Made by a program: the position numbers and the translations under genes. DNA of 64,000 bases from assembly GCA_947561395.2 (NCBI GenBank), contig OX387185.1:16828366-16892365 (forward strand), written 5' to 3'. The stretch is from Buxus sempervirens. Lineage: Eukaryota > Streptophyta > Magnoliopsida > Buxales > Buxaceae. The notes below the pieces were generated by a model, which saw only the letters and a program-made list of their open reading frames with translations, did not search any database and was not told the origin of the DNA. Below are positions 11,342 to 22,678 of the stretch, piece by piece (the stretch's first letter is position 1; the number at the start of each line of letters is the position of its first letter).

Positions 11342-12249
11342 CTTTACCTACTATCTTTGCTAGGATACCTCCTCTGTCCATGTGTTGGCTTGGGCGGTAC
11401 CCTCTGTGCTCTCGCCTCCTCGGCTCCCTTGGACTACGTCCTCTCAACAATTGTAGCTTTCCTCACAGACTCGGAGAAAGTACTATTTAGGAACACTTCT
11501 ACTCTGTCCCTGATGTCCTGTCGAATGCCTCTCTCAAAGTGTTGAGTCTTCTTGCCCTCCATATCGACAATGTGTAGAGTGAATCTCGATAACTTAGAGA
11601 ACCTCGACTCATAGTGAGTCACAGACTAGCTCCCCTAAGCTATATGGAGGAACTCTGCCTCCTTCTGTATCCTCACCTCCTCAGGGAAGTATTGGTCGAA
11701 GAACCGATCCTTGAACTCCTCCCAAGTAAGTGGGACTCCAACAACCGCTAGCTCAGTCATCACATACCTCCACTAGAAGTCAGCCTCGTCCTCTAGAACA
11801 TAGGTAGCCAAGCCTACCTTGTTCTCCTCTCTGCATCCTATGGCTGCGAAGATCTTCTCGATCCTCAACAACCATTTCTCCACTTCCATGGGACTAGGAT
11901 GCCCATGAAAGGGAGGAGGAGACATCCTCCTAAACTGCCTCATAGCATCTGCTATCTGGTCACCTCTCTTATAATCGGTCTGATGCTGCCCGCATTGATG
12001 GTTTGCAGCAGCCTACTGCTGGAACAAAGTGGACACCTCTCCCAAGACTCTCTAGACCTGATCTATCTGTCCCTTAGTAACTGGGACATCGGGTGGCGCA
12101 TCAAATGGAACATCTGCAGCAGCTAGAACACCAGCCGGGCTGCAATAGGATCTTCAGCTGGATCAATAACTGGTCCGCGGGATAAAAAACAGGACATAGG
12201 CAGCTGCCGCTGTCGCTCTACGGGGTCTACCCCTCGTTCTAGGAGCCAT
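11342..12249 (-). pseudogene. gag remnant of Del-left
   Basis: The ATG at 12249 opens with MAPRTRGRPRRATAAAA, a basic gag start of the kind seen in Tekay/Del elements. Further in, MTHYESRFSKLSRF and FERGIRQDIRDRVEVFL (around 11434-11622) match the conserved retrotransposon gag domain. Several stops and frame changes separate these pieces. The 3' part is cut off by element A at 11341. Gag would form the virus-like particle; this copy cannot encode it. Confidence 0.8.
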
Positions 12250-12726
12250 AACAACTAAAAATTTAAAAGTACACTCAATCAAAACAATGAATTCCACATG
12301 TATCATTAATTACAAAAAGAAAATAATTTAAAGGAATACTTATGACTTCATCACTACCACTCCCTTCAGTATATCTGCAGCTATACGAAAGTTGGGGTGA
12401 TTGTCATGAAAATTTCCTTTCTAATTACTTCATCAAAAAATATATAGGCATATACTTATTTCATACACAATTTAGCTACTAAGCTATCCCACTTTTATAG
12501 GGTTAATCACTTAGGTATATATTCAGCATTGGTCGATGCTTCACATCACCTAAGTATAACCAAATACATTTGGCACACAAACACAATCACATAAGGTAAT
12601 AGTAATAATTACTCAATCAAAAATAAGGAAACGAATTCCTAAAAACATCCTAAGGATTCTAACTATCGTGCACTCATTCCCCAAAACCAACCTAAGGCTT
12701 TTATTTCTAGGTTTAGGACCTTATTT

Positions 12727-12738
12727 GCTTTGATACCA
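12727..12738 (-). other. Primer-binding site of Del-left
   Basis: The minus strand reads TGGTATCAAAGC five bases inside the LTR edge. It resembles the plant initiator-tRNA-Met site TGGTATCAGAGC. Confidence 0.8.
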
Positions 12739-12743
12739 AAAAT

Positions 12744-13018
12744 TGTAACGACCCGGATCCAGGTCTGCCCATCCAAGGCACTCACCTGTCCTCGGTCATC
12801 ACGGGTTAGTCTTTCGACCCAATAAAAATACAGATAATTTAAAACTTCTCCTAATACAAGTGAATGTGGAAGAACAATTTATGCATATGCATATCAAAAG
12901 TGTATGTATATAGAAATAACAAGTCCCGTGGTGGACTTCAGAGTTAAATACAAAGCTATTATGGTTATTACAAAAGATAGGTATCTAGTCACTCCTCTCA
13001 GTTATAAGGTTTACAATC
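12744..13018 (-). mobile_element. 5' LTR of Del-left, first piece
   Basis: It starts TGTAACGACCCGGATCC next to the primer-binding site (this is the LTR's 3' end in element sense). It breaks at CAATC (13014-13018), the left target repeat of element B. Confidence 0.85.
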
Positions 13019-15135
13019 TGTAGACACCCCAAATTGCACAGTAAAAATGAAGAATAATTGGCAAAAATCATTATCTCCTTTGAAACCAGCACAAAATTTG
13101 AGAAAACAAGCTTTTTCCTTGTATCCGACAACTCAGGTCGGATACAAGCATATCCCTTTGTATCCGACATAAGTTGTCGGATACAAGAAGACCTTAATGT
13201 ATCCGGCAACATATGCCGAATACGTATAGGTGCTCGTGTATCCGACCTGACATGTCGGATACATGCTTTTTTCTCAAAATTAGGGTTTTCCGAGAGTTTT
13301 CACTTTTTACCATCATATCCTTCATTAAAAGAGTGGAAATCTTGGAAATAGCCTTAGGGTTAAGGTTGGTGGGCTCTAGACATTATGTTGTGTCTACCAT
13401 CCCACCAACCCTAACCCTAGCCTTTGTCTATAAATAGGAGGCTCCTCCTTAAGCAAATGGCCATTAACTCTTGCCAAGAACTTTTGCCAAGGTGTTGGAG
13501 ATCAAAGAGCTCCGAGTGAAGAGGGGAACCGCTGCAGTCTTGCTTCCAGAAGCCCAGGTAAGCCTCAAACCTCTCTTTATTTTTCTGTTTTTACATTCTA
13601 GATCTAGATCTCTTCTTCTACCTTTCTGTAGAATAAGGCCTCTTCTATGTGTGTGAAAAACCTTCCCCTACTCAAAGTACCTCGAGACTCCCCCTAGCCA
13701 TAAAACGTGAAGGCGGGATTTAGGGGAAACGAGACTGGGGATTGATCCTAGTATTAGAACCCATTTGAATAAGCCTTTTGAATCTATGAAGACCGTTTCA
13801 TATTCAAAGTACCCCAAGATTATCTTGAAGAACCGTGTTTAACGGGGAGAGAGAACTAAGAGGAACGATAATGGAACTGAACCCTAGGTTGTTTTAGAAC
13901 CCCATTGGATTGATCTAAATGCATGCTATATGTTGTTATATTGTTTTTGAATGGAGTTTTATACACATACACACATAGCACTTGTTGTGTCGGATTTGGC
14001 TTGTATTTTGGATCTATTGCCATCATTGTGGTAGATCTGGAATAAATAGCCCCAATCAAATAATTCTGGAATATTTCTTGTTGGTTTTTAATATGATTTC
14101 AAGCAAGTTTTGTTGAGTATTGAAGGCCTCTAGGTCTAACCTCTTGGTTTTGGGCATTTTTGCTCACTTTTGGGGTTTTTGGCATATCCTTTCCAATCGG
14201 AGAGGATGGTGAGCCAAACTTGTGCCCCATTTCTTCATAGAGGCTCTTCAATATCTTTTGAAAGTGATTTTGATTCATCTTGCACGGAATACACACACTT
14301 GGTCACTGTTTTAAATTGGTTTTACTCAAAAAATGCTTAACTTGACAGCAACTGTACCCCAACTTTGGACACTCGTAACTTCATCGTCTGGATGAATTTT
14401 GGAGTGATTCTAGAGCCATGGGAAAGGTGGGGCTGTCTAGTTTATGTCTGTAAAATTTCATTAATTTCTATCTAGCAAATGTTTGACACCTCTCTGTCGA
14501 AGTTGATAGGTCATTTCAGGTCTGATTACAGAACCTGTCACTTCGACTGAGCAAAAATTTGCATGAGTCTTCTATCTATCATAATCTTTCAAATGAATTT
14601 GGTTTGATTCAAGTTAAATTGGATTTGGATGATTTCAAGACAAATGGTTCTTGCTTTTATCGAATTGTCCGGATTTAACTCAACTTGGTTTTGTGCAACT
14701 TTTGCTTTGATTTCCAACTTTTGGTGATATTCCAGAAGTGATATTGACATAAAAGAGGATCTGGAATTCATTTGGATTTTCGTGTGAAGATATCATACAT
14801 TTGTCCTTTTTCAAGGTTTTTAATGAATTTTTGTAAGCTTTCTTATTTTTTTTAGCATGAACAACACTTGGCAACCACCTTGTGTGGGTGAATGGGGGTG
14901 TCTAACACCTTCCCCCGTTCATAATCTAATCCCCTTACCCATCTCTGGATTTGGTTTTCAAGTAGAGTTATTTTTACTCTAGTATTTGCCTTTTAGCTCT
15001 TTTTGATTATTTTTGAATCTTTTGGTGTCCATTCACACCCCAAAAACTGAATGGTGGCGACTCTCCCACATTTTACGTTGAGCCCATGTGTTGACGGAGG
15101 GGAAATCATGCCGGTGATTTTTCCCATGTCTCACA
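13019..15135 (+). mobile_element. 5' LTR of element B
   Basis: It runs from TGTAGACACC to GTCTCACA (2,117 bp). It lacks about 400 bp that the 3' LTR has (between its 14552 and 3' LTR positions about 37711-38111), which accounts for the length difference. Over the first 280 bases or so I count about four differences from the 3' LTR, suggesting a fairly recent insertion. Confidence 0.92.
13118..13436 (+). promoter_or_regulatory. Promoter of element B: four palindromes, telo-box-like motif, TATA box
   Basis: Palindromes 1 and 2 have perfect 12-bp arms (13118-13129/13137-13148 and 13158-13169/13175-13186). Palindrome 3 has one arm mismatch and palindrome 4 ends at 13263. CCCTAACCCTAG precedes TATAAATA at 13429-13436. 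Transcription would start about 30 bases further on and yield the genomic RNA. Confidence 0.8.
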
Positions 15136-15137
15136 AC

Positions 15138-15156
15138 TGGCGACTTTGCTGGGGAC
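15138..15156 (+). other. Primer-binding site of element B
   Basis: TGGCGACTTTGCTGGGGAC begins two bases after the 5' LTR. This sequence is characteristic of Tat/Ogre elements, in which it is usually attributed to tRNA-Arg. Confidence 0.85.
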
Positions 15157-16888
15157 TTGTGGATTTAAGCCAATTTGTGTATTTGTTCATGCCTTTTTTT
15201 TTTATTTCTGAATACTTGCTATTTTGCCTACTTTACTTGTGTATATTGAATCTCAAATCTGATTTGCATGATTAGAAATTTCACATGGATAAAGGCATGG
15301 GCATGTTGCTTGATTTTGTCTAGAAACTTGTTTAAAGGAAAACCCATATTGTGATATGATTTGGCTATATTATGTAATAGCATGTATTATTTTGGGGTTT
15401 CAATGCCATGAGTTGAACAAAAAAACAAATATTTAAAATCTGGAAATTTAGTGTTAATTTTGGGCATTCAAGCATGTTTCCTGTGAATAATGTTTTTTTT
15501 AGTGCTTAATGTTTGTTTTATGCCATGCTTTGGATTTGGGAGTATAGGATGACATAATTTGAACATGAGAACAATGAGCAATGAGATCTGGAAATTCAAT
15601 AGCTATTTGGAGGGTTTTCAAGCACGTTCTCACCAACAAAACCTTTCTTGGACCATATTGTTAGTTGCTGAATTTTTAAGCATCAATTTGGAGTATAAAC
15701 CATGCACTTTGAGCATAAAATTGAGAGCCCGGAAACCCAGAATTCAATAGAGGTTTTGAGGTTTTTTTCAAGCATGTTTCCCCAACAAAACACCCCTTTG
15801 TACAAAGTGCCTAGTCGCTAAATTTTTAGGCTTCAATTTGGGTAGAAATAATGCACTTTGAGCATGAGGAAAAGAGCATGAAATCTGGAAATTTAGGGGA
15901 TGTTTTGAATTTTACAAGCATGCTTTTCATGATCTAATGGTGATTTGTGCAATATAATGCCATGCTTGTATACTACTTTTTGGGCATGTAATACTTGTGT
16001 GCATATTTAGTTGCTTTGGCTCTCTTGCTTGCTTATGTTTTGCTTTCAATATAATGTCATATGCCTTGGCTTGAAATTGTATGCATGGCTACGAAAAAGA
16101 GTGGCAAGGGGCTGGGACGTTATGAATGCACCTTGAATTTCAAATGCACTTGAGCACTTTAAACTATTTGCACAGCCTACCCATTACCTATAGGAAGTTG
16201 AACCATGAATGTGGGTAGCTTGGCGCACCGAGGTCGATTACTTCGGAAAGCGAAAGTGAAAACATTCACCTTAGAATTTGAGTCAATGATGTGATGACAA
16301 TGGGATCTGTGATTCGATTCCGGGCATCACTAGACTTGAGTTCTAAGTTGCCAATTAAGCCAAAACCCAAAAACCATACGCTTGAAGGTGGAGAAACACG
16401 TTTTCAGCTCAAAATACACAATTGCATTTGGGGAATTGGGTGTAAATGTGGGAAGGCTGTTTGCATGTTCACAAGCCAAGGTATAATATGAATACCATAT
16501 TGAAGGTAACCCAAGGTGGTAAGGTAAAGCCATGTATTCTTTTATCTTCATGTAAATTAAAAACCATGGTGTCCATATGCTTGGGATGAAATTTTTCCCA
16601 AAAATGTTTGTAGCCTAAAGTTGGTGTAACCCATAGGATGAGTTTCCAACTCAATAAAGGTCATCCTACCCAAAGTCCAAGCAAGAGGCAACCAAGTGTA
16701 CAAAGTCCAAAAGTTGGTGTGTAACTTTGGAGGGTACAAGTACCCTCATGAATTTGTGAATTTTAGCAAGAATGATGTCAAAACCCAATTTGGGGCAAGA
16801 TTTAAAGGCCAAGTCAAGGTGAACATAAAGTGGGAATGAAAATAACATAATTTGGTGAAAAAATGAGTCAAAAAGGGCCATTTCGGCA
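15157..16888 (+). other. Untranslated leader with diverged internal repeats
   Basis: No coding region is seen. Between about 15430 and 15930 four diverged units of roughly 140-180 bases share 'aaatctggaaatt' followed by 'caagcatgttt'. They look like an old tandem duplication. The rest is AT-rich non-coding sequence. Confidence 0.55.
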
Positions 16889-17032
16889 TTAACCGACAAC
16901 TCAGGTCGGTTAAACAGAGTTTTATTCGTATCCGACACACTTTATCGGTTACAAAGGCCTATGCGTGTATCCTGTCATTTATATCGGATACAATGAGACA
17001 TAGCCTTAGCCGACATTTCATGTCAGATACAT
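16889..17032 (+). repeat. Internal array of four palindromes
   Basis: Four palindromes lie well inside the leader, away from any LTR. The first has arms TTAACCGAC and GTCGGTTAA around aactcag, the same loop as palindrome 1 of the LTR but with both arms changed together. The others keep TATCC/GGATA-type arms with some mismatches. No TATA box is evident directly beside it. Confidence 0.7.
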
Positions 17033-17360
17033 GCAGAAAATGTGCAAATTGGTTTTTCAGCCCAAATTTTCAAAATAAAATGCCTAAAACACTGTGGATA
17101 ATCCTTAGGCACCCCAAAGAGAATATAAAGATGTTTCAAAAATAAATAAATAAAAATAATAATAAAATATTCTTTCAGGATTTAACCTAATTTTGAAATT
17201 CATGAAGGCAAACTAAGATGTCATATTTTTTGATACTAATTCAATTCAAACAAGTTTCAATCAAGCTCTTGAACTTGAAAACTGAGAAAATTCAGCAACA
17301 AAAAAAAAAAACCTTTGGTTGGATAATTTTTCCAATCAAATTAAAACATTTGTGGGACAC

Positions 17361-18366
17361 TTGGAAGCCCTAGAATATTCCAAGAAACCTTTGGTTGGAT
17401 TTTTTTCCAATCAAATCAAAAAAATTTTGTAGGACATTTGGAAGCCCTAGAATATTCCAAAAACCTTTGTTTGGTCACAAGAACCAATCAAATCAAAAAA
17501 TTTGTGGGACATTTGGAAGCCCCAGAATATTCCAAAAACCTTTGTTTGGTCACGAGAATCAATCAAATCAAAAAATTTGTCGGACATTTGGAAGCCCCAG
17601 AATATTCCAAAAAACCTTTGTTTGGTCACCAGAACCATTCAAAATCAAAATTTTGTGGGACATTTGGAAGCCCCAGAATATTCCAAAAAACCTTTGTTTG
17701 GTCACAAGAACCATTCAAAATCAAAATTTTGTGGGACATTTGGAAGCCCCAGAATATTCCAAAAACCTTTGTTTGGTCACGAGAATCAATCAAATCAAAA
17801 AATTTATGGGACATTTGGAAGCCCCAGAATATTCCAAAAAACCTTTGTTTGGTCACAAGAACCATTCAAAATCAAAAATTTGTGGGACATTTGGAAGCCC
17901 CAGAATATTCAAAAAACCTTTGTTTGGTCACGAGAACCAATCAAATCAAAAAATTTGTGGGACATTTGGAAGCCCCAGAATATTCCAAAAAACCTTTGTT
18001 TGGTCACAAGAACCATTCAAAATCAAAAATTTGTGGGACATTTGGAAGCCCCAGAATATTCCAAAAAACCTTTGTTTGGTCACAAGAACCATTCAAAATC
18101 AAAAATTTGTGGGACATTTGGAAGCCCCAGAATATTCCAAAAACCTTTGTTTGGTCACGGGAACCAATCAAATCAAAAAATTTGTGGGACATTTGGAAGC
18201 CCCAGAATATTCCAAAAAACCTTTGTTTGGTCACAAGAACCATTCAAAATCAAAAATTTGTGGTACATTTGGAAGCCCCAGAATATTCCAAAAACCTTTG
18301 TTTGGTCACGAGAACCAATCAAATCCAAAATTAGTGGGATGCTTGGAAGCCCTAGAATATTCCAAG
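17361..18366 (+). repeat. 75/76-bp tandem repeat with a 378-bp higher-order unit
   Basis: TTGGAAGCCCCAGAATATTCC recurs at 17361, 17438, 17513, 17588, 17664, 17740, 17815, 17891, 17966, 18042, 18118, 18193, 18269 and 18343. Two monomer types alternate: 75-bp A (cacgagaaccaatcaaatc) and 76-bp B (cacaagaaccattcaaaatc). From 17513 the order A-B-B-A-B repeats exactly twice, 378 bp each. All three plus frames stay open for hundreds of residues because the monomer lacks stops; I do not regard these as proteins. Confidence 0.93.
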
Positions 18367-18548
18367 CAAAATAAAAAAAATAATAATAAAGAGAAATGAC
18401 TCCGGACTTGTGTTCACCTAACCTACTTGTCTACATTTATAGGGGTGTGACTCAAGTTAAATGGAAGCTGACATGTTTCTTTGCTTTTCCTTCCCCAGGT
18501 ACACTTACTTGCAATCATTGCTCCTGTGACCAGATTGAAAGCCCTACC

Positions 18549-20556
18549 ATGAATACTGAAGAGGATCAAGCTCAAGCTACCGTACCTGCTCAGGGCTTTG
18601 CTCAGCTGCAAGAGCAAGTGGCCGGATTGGCCAAAATGCTAGGAGACCTACTGGCGGCTCAGGCCCAAGCCCAAAATCAAGCATCAACTTCCCATCAAGC
18701 ACCGCCCCCTCAAGCCTACATTCCGCCTCCGGCTCAACCCATGCCTGAGCCCATCTCTGAACTTGTCCCTGAGCCTATTCTGATCAGGGAAAATATTGTG
18801 GAGTACGAGAAAGAAGTGGAAAAAGAAAAGCTAGAGAGGAAATGGAAAGAAAAATGCTACACAAAATAGAGAGGATCCCGGAGGAACTCAAGGAGGTGAA
18901 GGGGGGAAACAGCTACGGAGGCACCACCTTCGACGACCTGTGCATGTACCCAGATGTATGCTTACCGGCCAAGTTCAAGTGCCCGGACTTTGATAAATAC
19001 GATGGCACGGGCTGCCCAATGAGCCACTTGAAACTGTACTGTGGGGCTTTGTGCCAGTTTGGCAGGGATGACGGCATACTGATTCAACTCTTTCAGAGAA
19101 GTTTGACAGGGTCAGCCTTGAGGTGGTTTGCCACGGTGGACCACGGAAGGATCAGAAGGTGGAAGGACCTAGCCGATGCCTTCTTGGACCAGTACAAATT
19201 TAACTCTGAGATCGTGCCAGACCGGTACGACATGATGAGGATGAGCAAGGGGAAAGATGAGTTTTTACGGCAGTATGCCAAGAGGTGGAGAGAGGCTGCC
19301 TTCCAGGTCAGGCCGCCTATGCTGGAACCAGAGATGATCTCAACGTTTGTGGGCACACTGGGGCAACCCTTCTACAACCATCTGGTGGGGCAGATCACCA
19401 CCAATTTTGCAGCCCTGGTATAGGGGTAGACCGAATCGAGGAAGGGGTCAGGTCAGGAAGGCTCATTGACTATTCTACTTTAACTGGGCAATTTGATTCC
19501 TCCATTTCCCTGGCACAGAAGAAGGGAATTGGGTTCAAGAAGAACAGAGCCAGGAAAGAAGGGGAAGTGAACCTGGTACAAGCTCCTCCTGCCAAGAAAC
19601 CACTCCATGTCAACATATCTGCACCTCAACAAGCCCAGCAGGCCCAGCAGTTGTACCAAGCCCCACTTAATGTCAATTTCTCCCCCTCCGTGCCAGCAAA
19701 TCAGAGGAGGGCCTTTACCAAGGAAGAGAAGGATGCCTGGATGGCAGCAAGGAGGAACAGAGTTTTTACTCCCCTTCTTGTGTCTCTTTCCCAACTGTTA
19801 CCGACCTTGTTGAAAGGGGAGTATGTAACCCTAAAAGAGCCCAACCCAAATGCCTCGAAGGGGAGGAATTTTGATCCAGCAATCACTTGTGACTATCACA
19901 TGGGTGCATTGGGGCACTCTACTGACACTTGTTGGATGCTGAAGCATGCGGTCCAAGACCTGTTGGACCAGAAGGCCCTGGTTTTCAATACTGCTGCACC
20001 TGCCACATCAGGAAATGATATTGGGCAGAACCCTCTGCCTTACCACAATGGGGCAGGCCCGTCTAACTCCATTACTACCATATCCACCACGAGAAGGGCC
20101 TTTGACCCATCTCAACTTATAGCTTCCGTGGGGACCTCGGTCAAGGACCATTTCTTCCAAGAGAAAGAAGAAGAGGAGGTCAATATGGTCTCCCAGAAAA
20201 ATGATAATACTGCTAAGGACATTAGCTCCTCTCTGAACCGGGTCTCCTCCCTCATGGCCCAAATAAATATTGCAAGGCCTCCTCTGGTCTTTAATTGCGG
20301 TTCACCCACCTGCTCTCCAGCCAAGCCACCAAAAGCTCCCTTGGTCATCAACCTGGACCCCACCACCGCCTCCATCACCTCTTCAATTCCATCAGCCCCA
20401 TCTGGGTCCAAACTCCAACCCATGGTTGTAAACATTCCTGCTTCCTACAGTGTCCCTAGACCGGCCCATACATCCCGGTCCAAACTCTGGCAGTTGGTGG
20501 TCAATGTCCCTAAACTAGCCTATTCTGATGCAGCTGTACCATGGAATTACAGCTAG
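18549..20556 (+). pseudogene. gag of element B, two frameshifts
   Basis: The ATG at 18549 begins MNTEEDQAQATVPAQG, followed by a Gln/Ala-rich coiled segment and a Pro-rich stretch. A frame change near 18840-18867 leads into the core domain (FKCPDFDKYDGTGCPMSHLK, LTGSALRWF, WKDLADAFLDQYKFN), typical of Tat/Ogre gag. A second change near 19415 leads to the C-terminal part, ending at 20556. That part has a CDYHMGALGHSTDTC motif similar to the zinc-binding motif of Ogre gag. Gag would build the particle and bind genomic RNA. The breaks make this copy non-functional unless it is rescued in trans. Confidence 0.85.
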
Positions 20557-20855
20557 GGGGGTCACGGCTACAGTTCCAGTGGTCAGAAACCAGAATCAGG
20601 AGTAGGTGAACCTTATGACGAGGTCGGGAAAATGTGTGGAAGGAGTACAGAAAGAAAAAGAGACAGAGGTGGAGAGAGAGAGAGAAAAGAAACAGAACAA
20701 AAGAGAAAAGTGAAAGAAAAAACAAAAGTAGGAGAAGACACCCCTAGGGTGCAGAAAATGAGGCATCAGACCTTATAAAAATAAAAATAAAAAGTGAATT
20801 CAATCTTGTGGATTAGCTGAACAAGGTCCCGGCCCAGATTTCAATACTGGGCCTT
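20557..20855 (+). other. Non-coding spacer with polypurine stretch between gag and protease
   Basis: About 120 bases (20640-20760) are almost all A and G, followed by AT-rich sequence with several stops. Ogre elements are known to carry a non-coding or intron segment within gag-pol; whether this one is spliced cannot be told here. Confidence 0.5.
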
Positions 20856-21551
20856 TTGCTGAATTCTGAAAAGCATAGGGACGCATTTTTAAGGGTGTTA
20901 CAGAGTGCACATGTATCCCAGACCATTGATCCGGACCAACTAGGCAAAATGGTTGGTCAAATCTTGTCACATAATGTGATAAGTTTCTCCGAAGGTGAGA
21001 TAAGCCTAGGTGGGTGTTATCATGTTGACCCTTTGCACATCACAGTGCTTTGTAAGGGCAGTATGATCGCACGGGTTTTAATTGACAATGGGTCGGCGTT
21101 AAACGTCTGCCCGCTAATCACTTTTGTCAAGCTTGGTCTGGATCAGTCGAAGATCAAGCAAAATGGGAGGCTAGTGAGAGCTTTTGACAGCTCTAAGACA
21201 CACTCCCTAGGGAGGCCGTGGATACACTCGGCTAGGGCAATACCATCCATGCTCCACCAAAGGGTGAAATACATAAGAGGGCAAAGGGTGATAACAGTCC
21301 TAGCTGAGAATTTGGTGCCTCCCATTGTGTCACCTGATGTACCCTTGATAAATGTGGACTTAACTGTCGACAAGATTGCATTTCACTCATTTCAGTTTGA
21401 GATGGTTAATTTCATACCTGGGGGGTGTGAGAAAAAAAAAACAAACTACTGCCGAGAAAATGGTGAAGAAAGTGATGCAGAAATACCACTTTCACTCGGG
21501 GAAAGGCCTGGGAATAAATTTGTAGGGAATGGTGGAGCCAATCAGGGCTAA
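20856..21551 (+). pseudogene. Aspartic protease region of element B
   Basis: The frame contains VLIDNGSALNVCP with the catalytic Asp at 21084-21086. The D-N-G-S form is usual in Tat/Ogre proteases, where Asn replaces Thr or Ser of the common D-T/S-G. It is followed by the flap region. The enzyme would cut the Gag-Pol polyprotein in the particle. The upstream start is uncertain because the frame is separated from gag by stops. The end overlaps the next frame by about 20 bases, showing a frame change. Confidence 0.8.
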
Positions 21552-22676
21552 GAAACTGGTTCCTAAAGTAGGGTTGGGGTTTAAACCCAGAGGCTGGAGG
21601 AGGATGAAGCATGAAGAAGGAGAGAACAGAAGCAGAGGAAAAATCCCTCATCTAAGGGACAATTTTCCAAAACCCTCATGTATAATCCAACTATCTCCTC
21701 CTACGGACCAATCCAAACCCCCGTACCAAAACATCAACCCATACCAAAAGCCTTCTGTTCCGACCCTGCAGCCCTATAAGCCATCTCCTATGCTTGGAAC
21801 ATTGGGCGGGCCTGGGCCACAGCCCGGGCAGCAGGTGGATTTCTCCGAAGATGTCGGTGCATTCTTCGCCATGACTGAAGGCGAAAAGATAGTTGGTGAC
21901 AAGGAGCTGCCATTCATTGACTGGGCAGCAGTGAAGATTCCAGATGAGGTCATATCTGGATTGGGCCTCGTAGCAAAAAAGGGCAATACCCACCCGGTGA
22001 TGATGGCATCGGATTCTGGGTTTGAGGAGCAGGCTTGCACAATTTCCCCTGCTCCTGAAAATTTTATATTGAACAATTGGGAGGAAACTCCTCTTACCTT
22101 TGAAGCAGCGTTTGTTCGGCAAACTGACGCGGCTTCCAAAAAAAAACTCTAATAGTGGAATGCCATTTCCCTGAAGGTTCTAATGAGCCTTCGTCTTCAG
22201 GGGAGTTATATTTAGAAGGCTCACAAAAAAACCAAAAAGATTTTTCTATTTTTCTAGAAAATTTAATTTTTTCAAAAAGGTCCAAACCACTTATGAACCA
22301 TATAATCAAACCGAATTGGACCAGGTTGAATATGACTTCGACCTTGAGCTCGACTTTGATCTCATGGGGATCAAAGAAGAGACCGAGATCGAAGAAGAAG
22401 ACGTTCCAAAAGAAATTGAATATCAATGGGAACGTCATGAAAAGGGGGTCCAACCTAATATTGAGGAGACCATTTCAATAAATCTTGGGACTGAAGGTGA
22501 CCCAAAAATAGTGAAAATTGGGGCATGCCTATCTAATGTGCAGCGTGGTGAAATGACACGATTCTTGGCAGACTACAAAGATGTATTCGCTTGGTCGTAT
22601 CGGGACATGCCGGGGTTGGACACTGACATGGTGGTGCACAAGTTGCCAATTTTGCCAGGCGTTAAGCCAATTAAGT
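21552..22676 (+). pseudogene. Protease-RT linker and RT N-terminus of element B
   Basis: Three successive frames cover this segment: to 22152, 22155-22481 and 22316-22678. The first carries a Pro-rich linker ending in VRQTDAASKKKL. The last carries FLADYKDVFAWSYRDMPGL and VHKLPILPGVKPIK, the conserved lead-in to the plant gypsy reverse transcriptase. A TAG stop at 22676-22678 follows, probably a changed Gln codon (CAG or CAA). Confidence 0.75.
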
Positions 22677-22678
22677 AG

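Larger units (their letters stand above)
13558..18498 (+). other. Predicted leader intron from LTR to just before gag
   Basis: A strong donor (CAG before GTAAGC, 13555-13563) follows the LTR TATA box by about 120 bases and is conserved in the other Ogre-type LTRs here. A pyrimidine-rich stretch ending CCCCAG (AG at 18497-18498), with CTGAC upstream as a possible branch site, lies 50 bases before the gag ATG. Splicing would remove the primer-binding site and the 75-bp repeats and give a gag mRNA with a short leader. This is a prediction from splice-site sequence only. Confidence 0.45.

Noticed and set aside
11261..11545. 94-residue plus-strand frame at the LTR A end
   Set aside because: It spans the junction between the LTR and antisense gag sequence and is opposite the gag remnant.
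17361..18366. CRISPR-like appearance of regularly spaced direct repeats
   Set aside because: The whole monomer is repeated, there are no unique spacers, and the context is a plant retrotransposon leader.
17395..18399. 334-residue open frame, with near-complete open frames in the other two plus frames and partly on the minus strand
   Set aside because: It is a translation of the 75/76-bp tandem repeat. Frames stay open because the monomer has no stops, and there is no recognisable protein.
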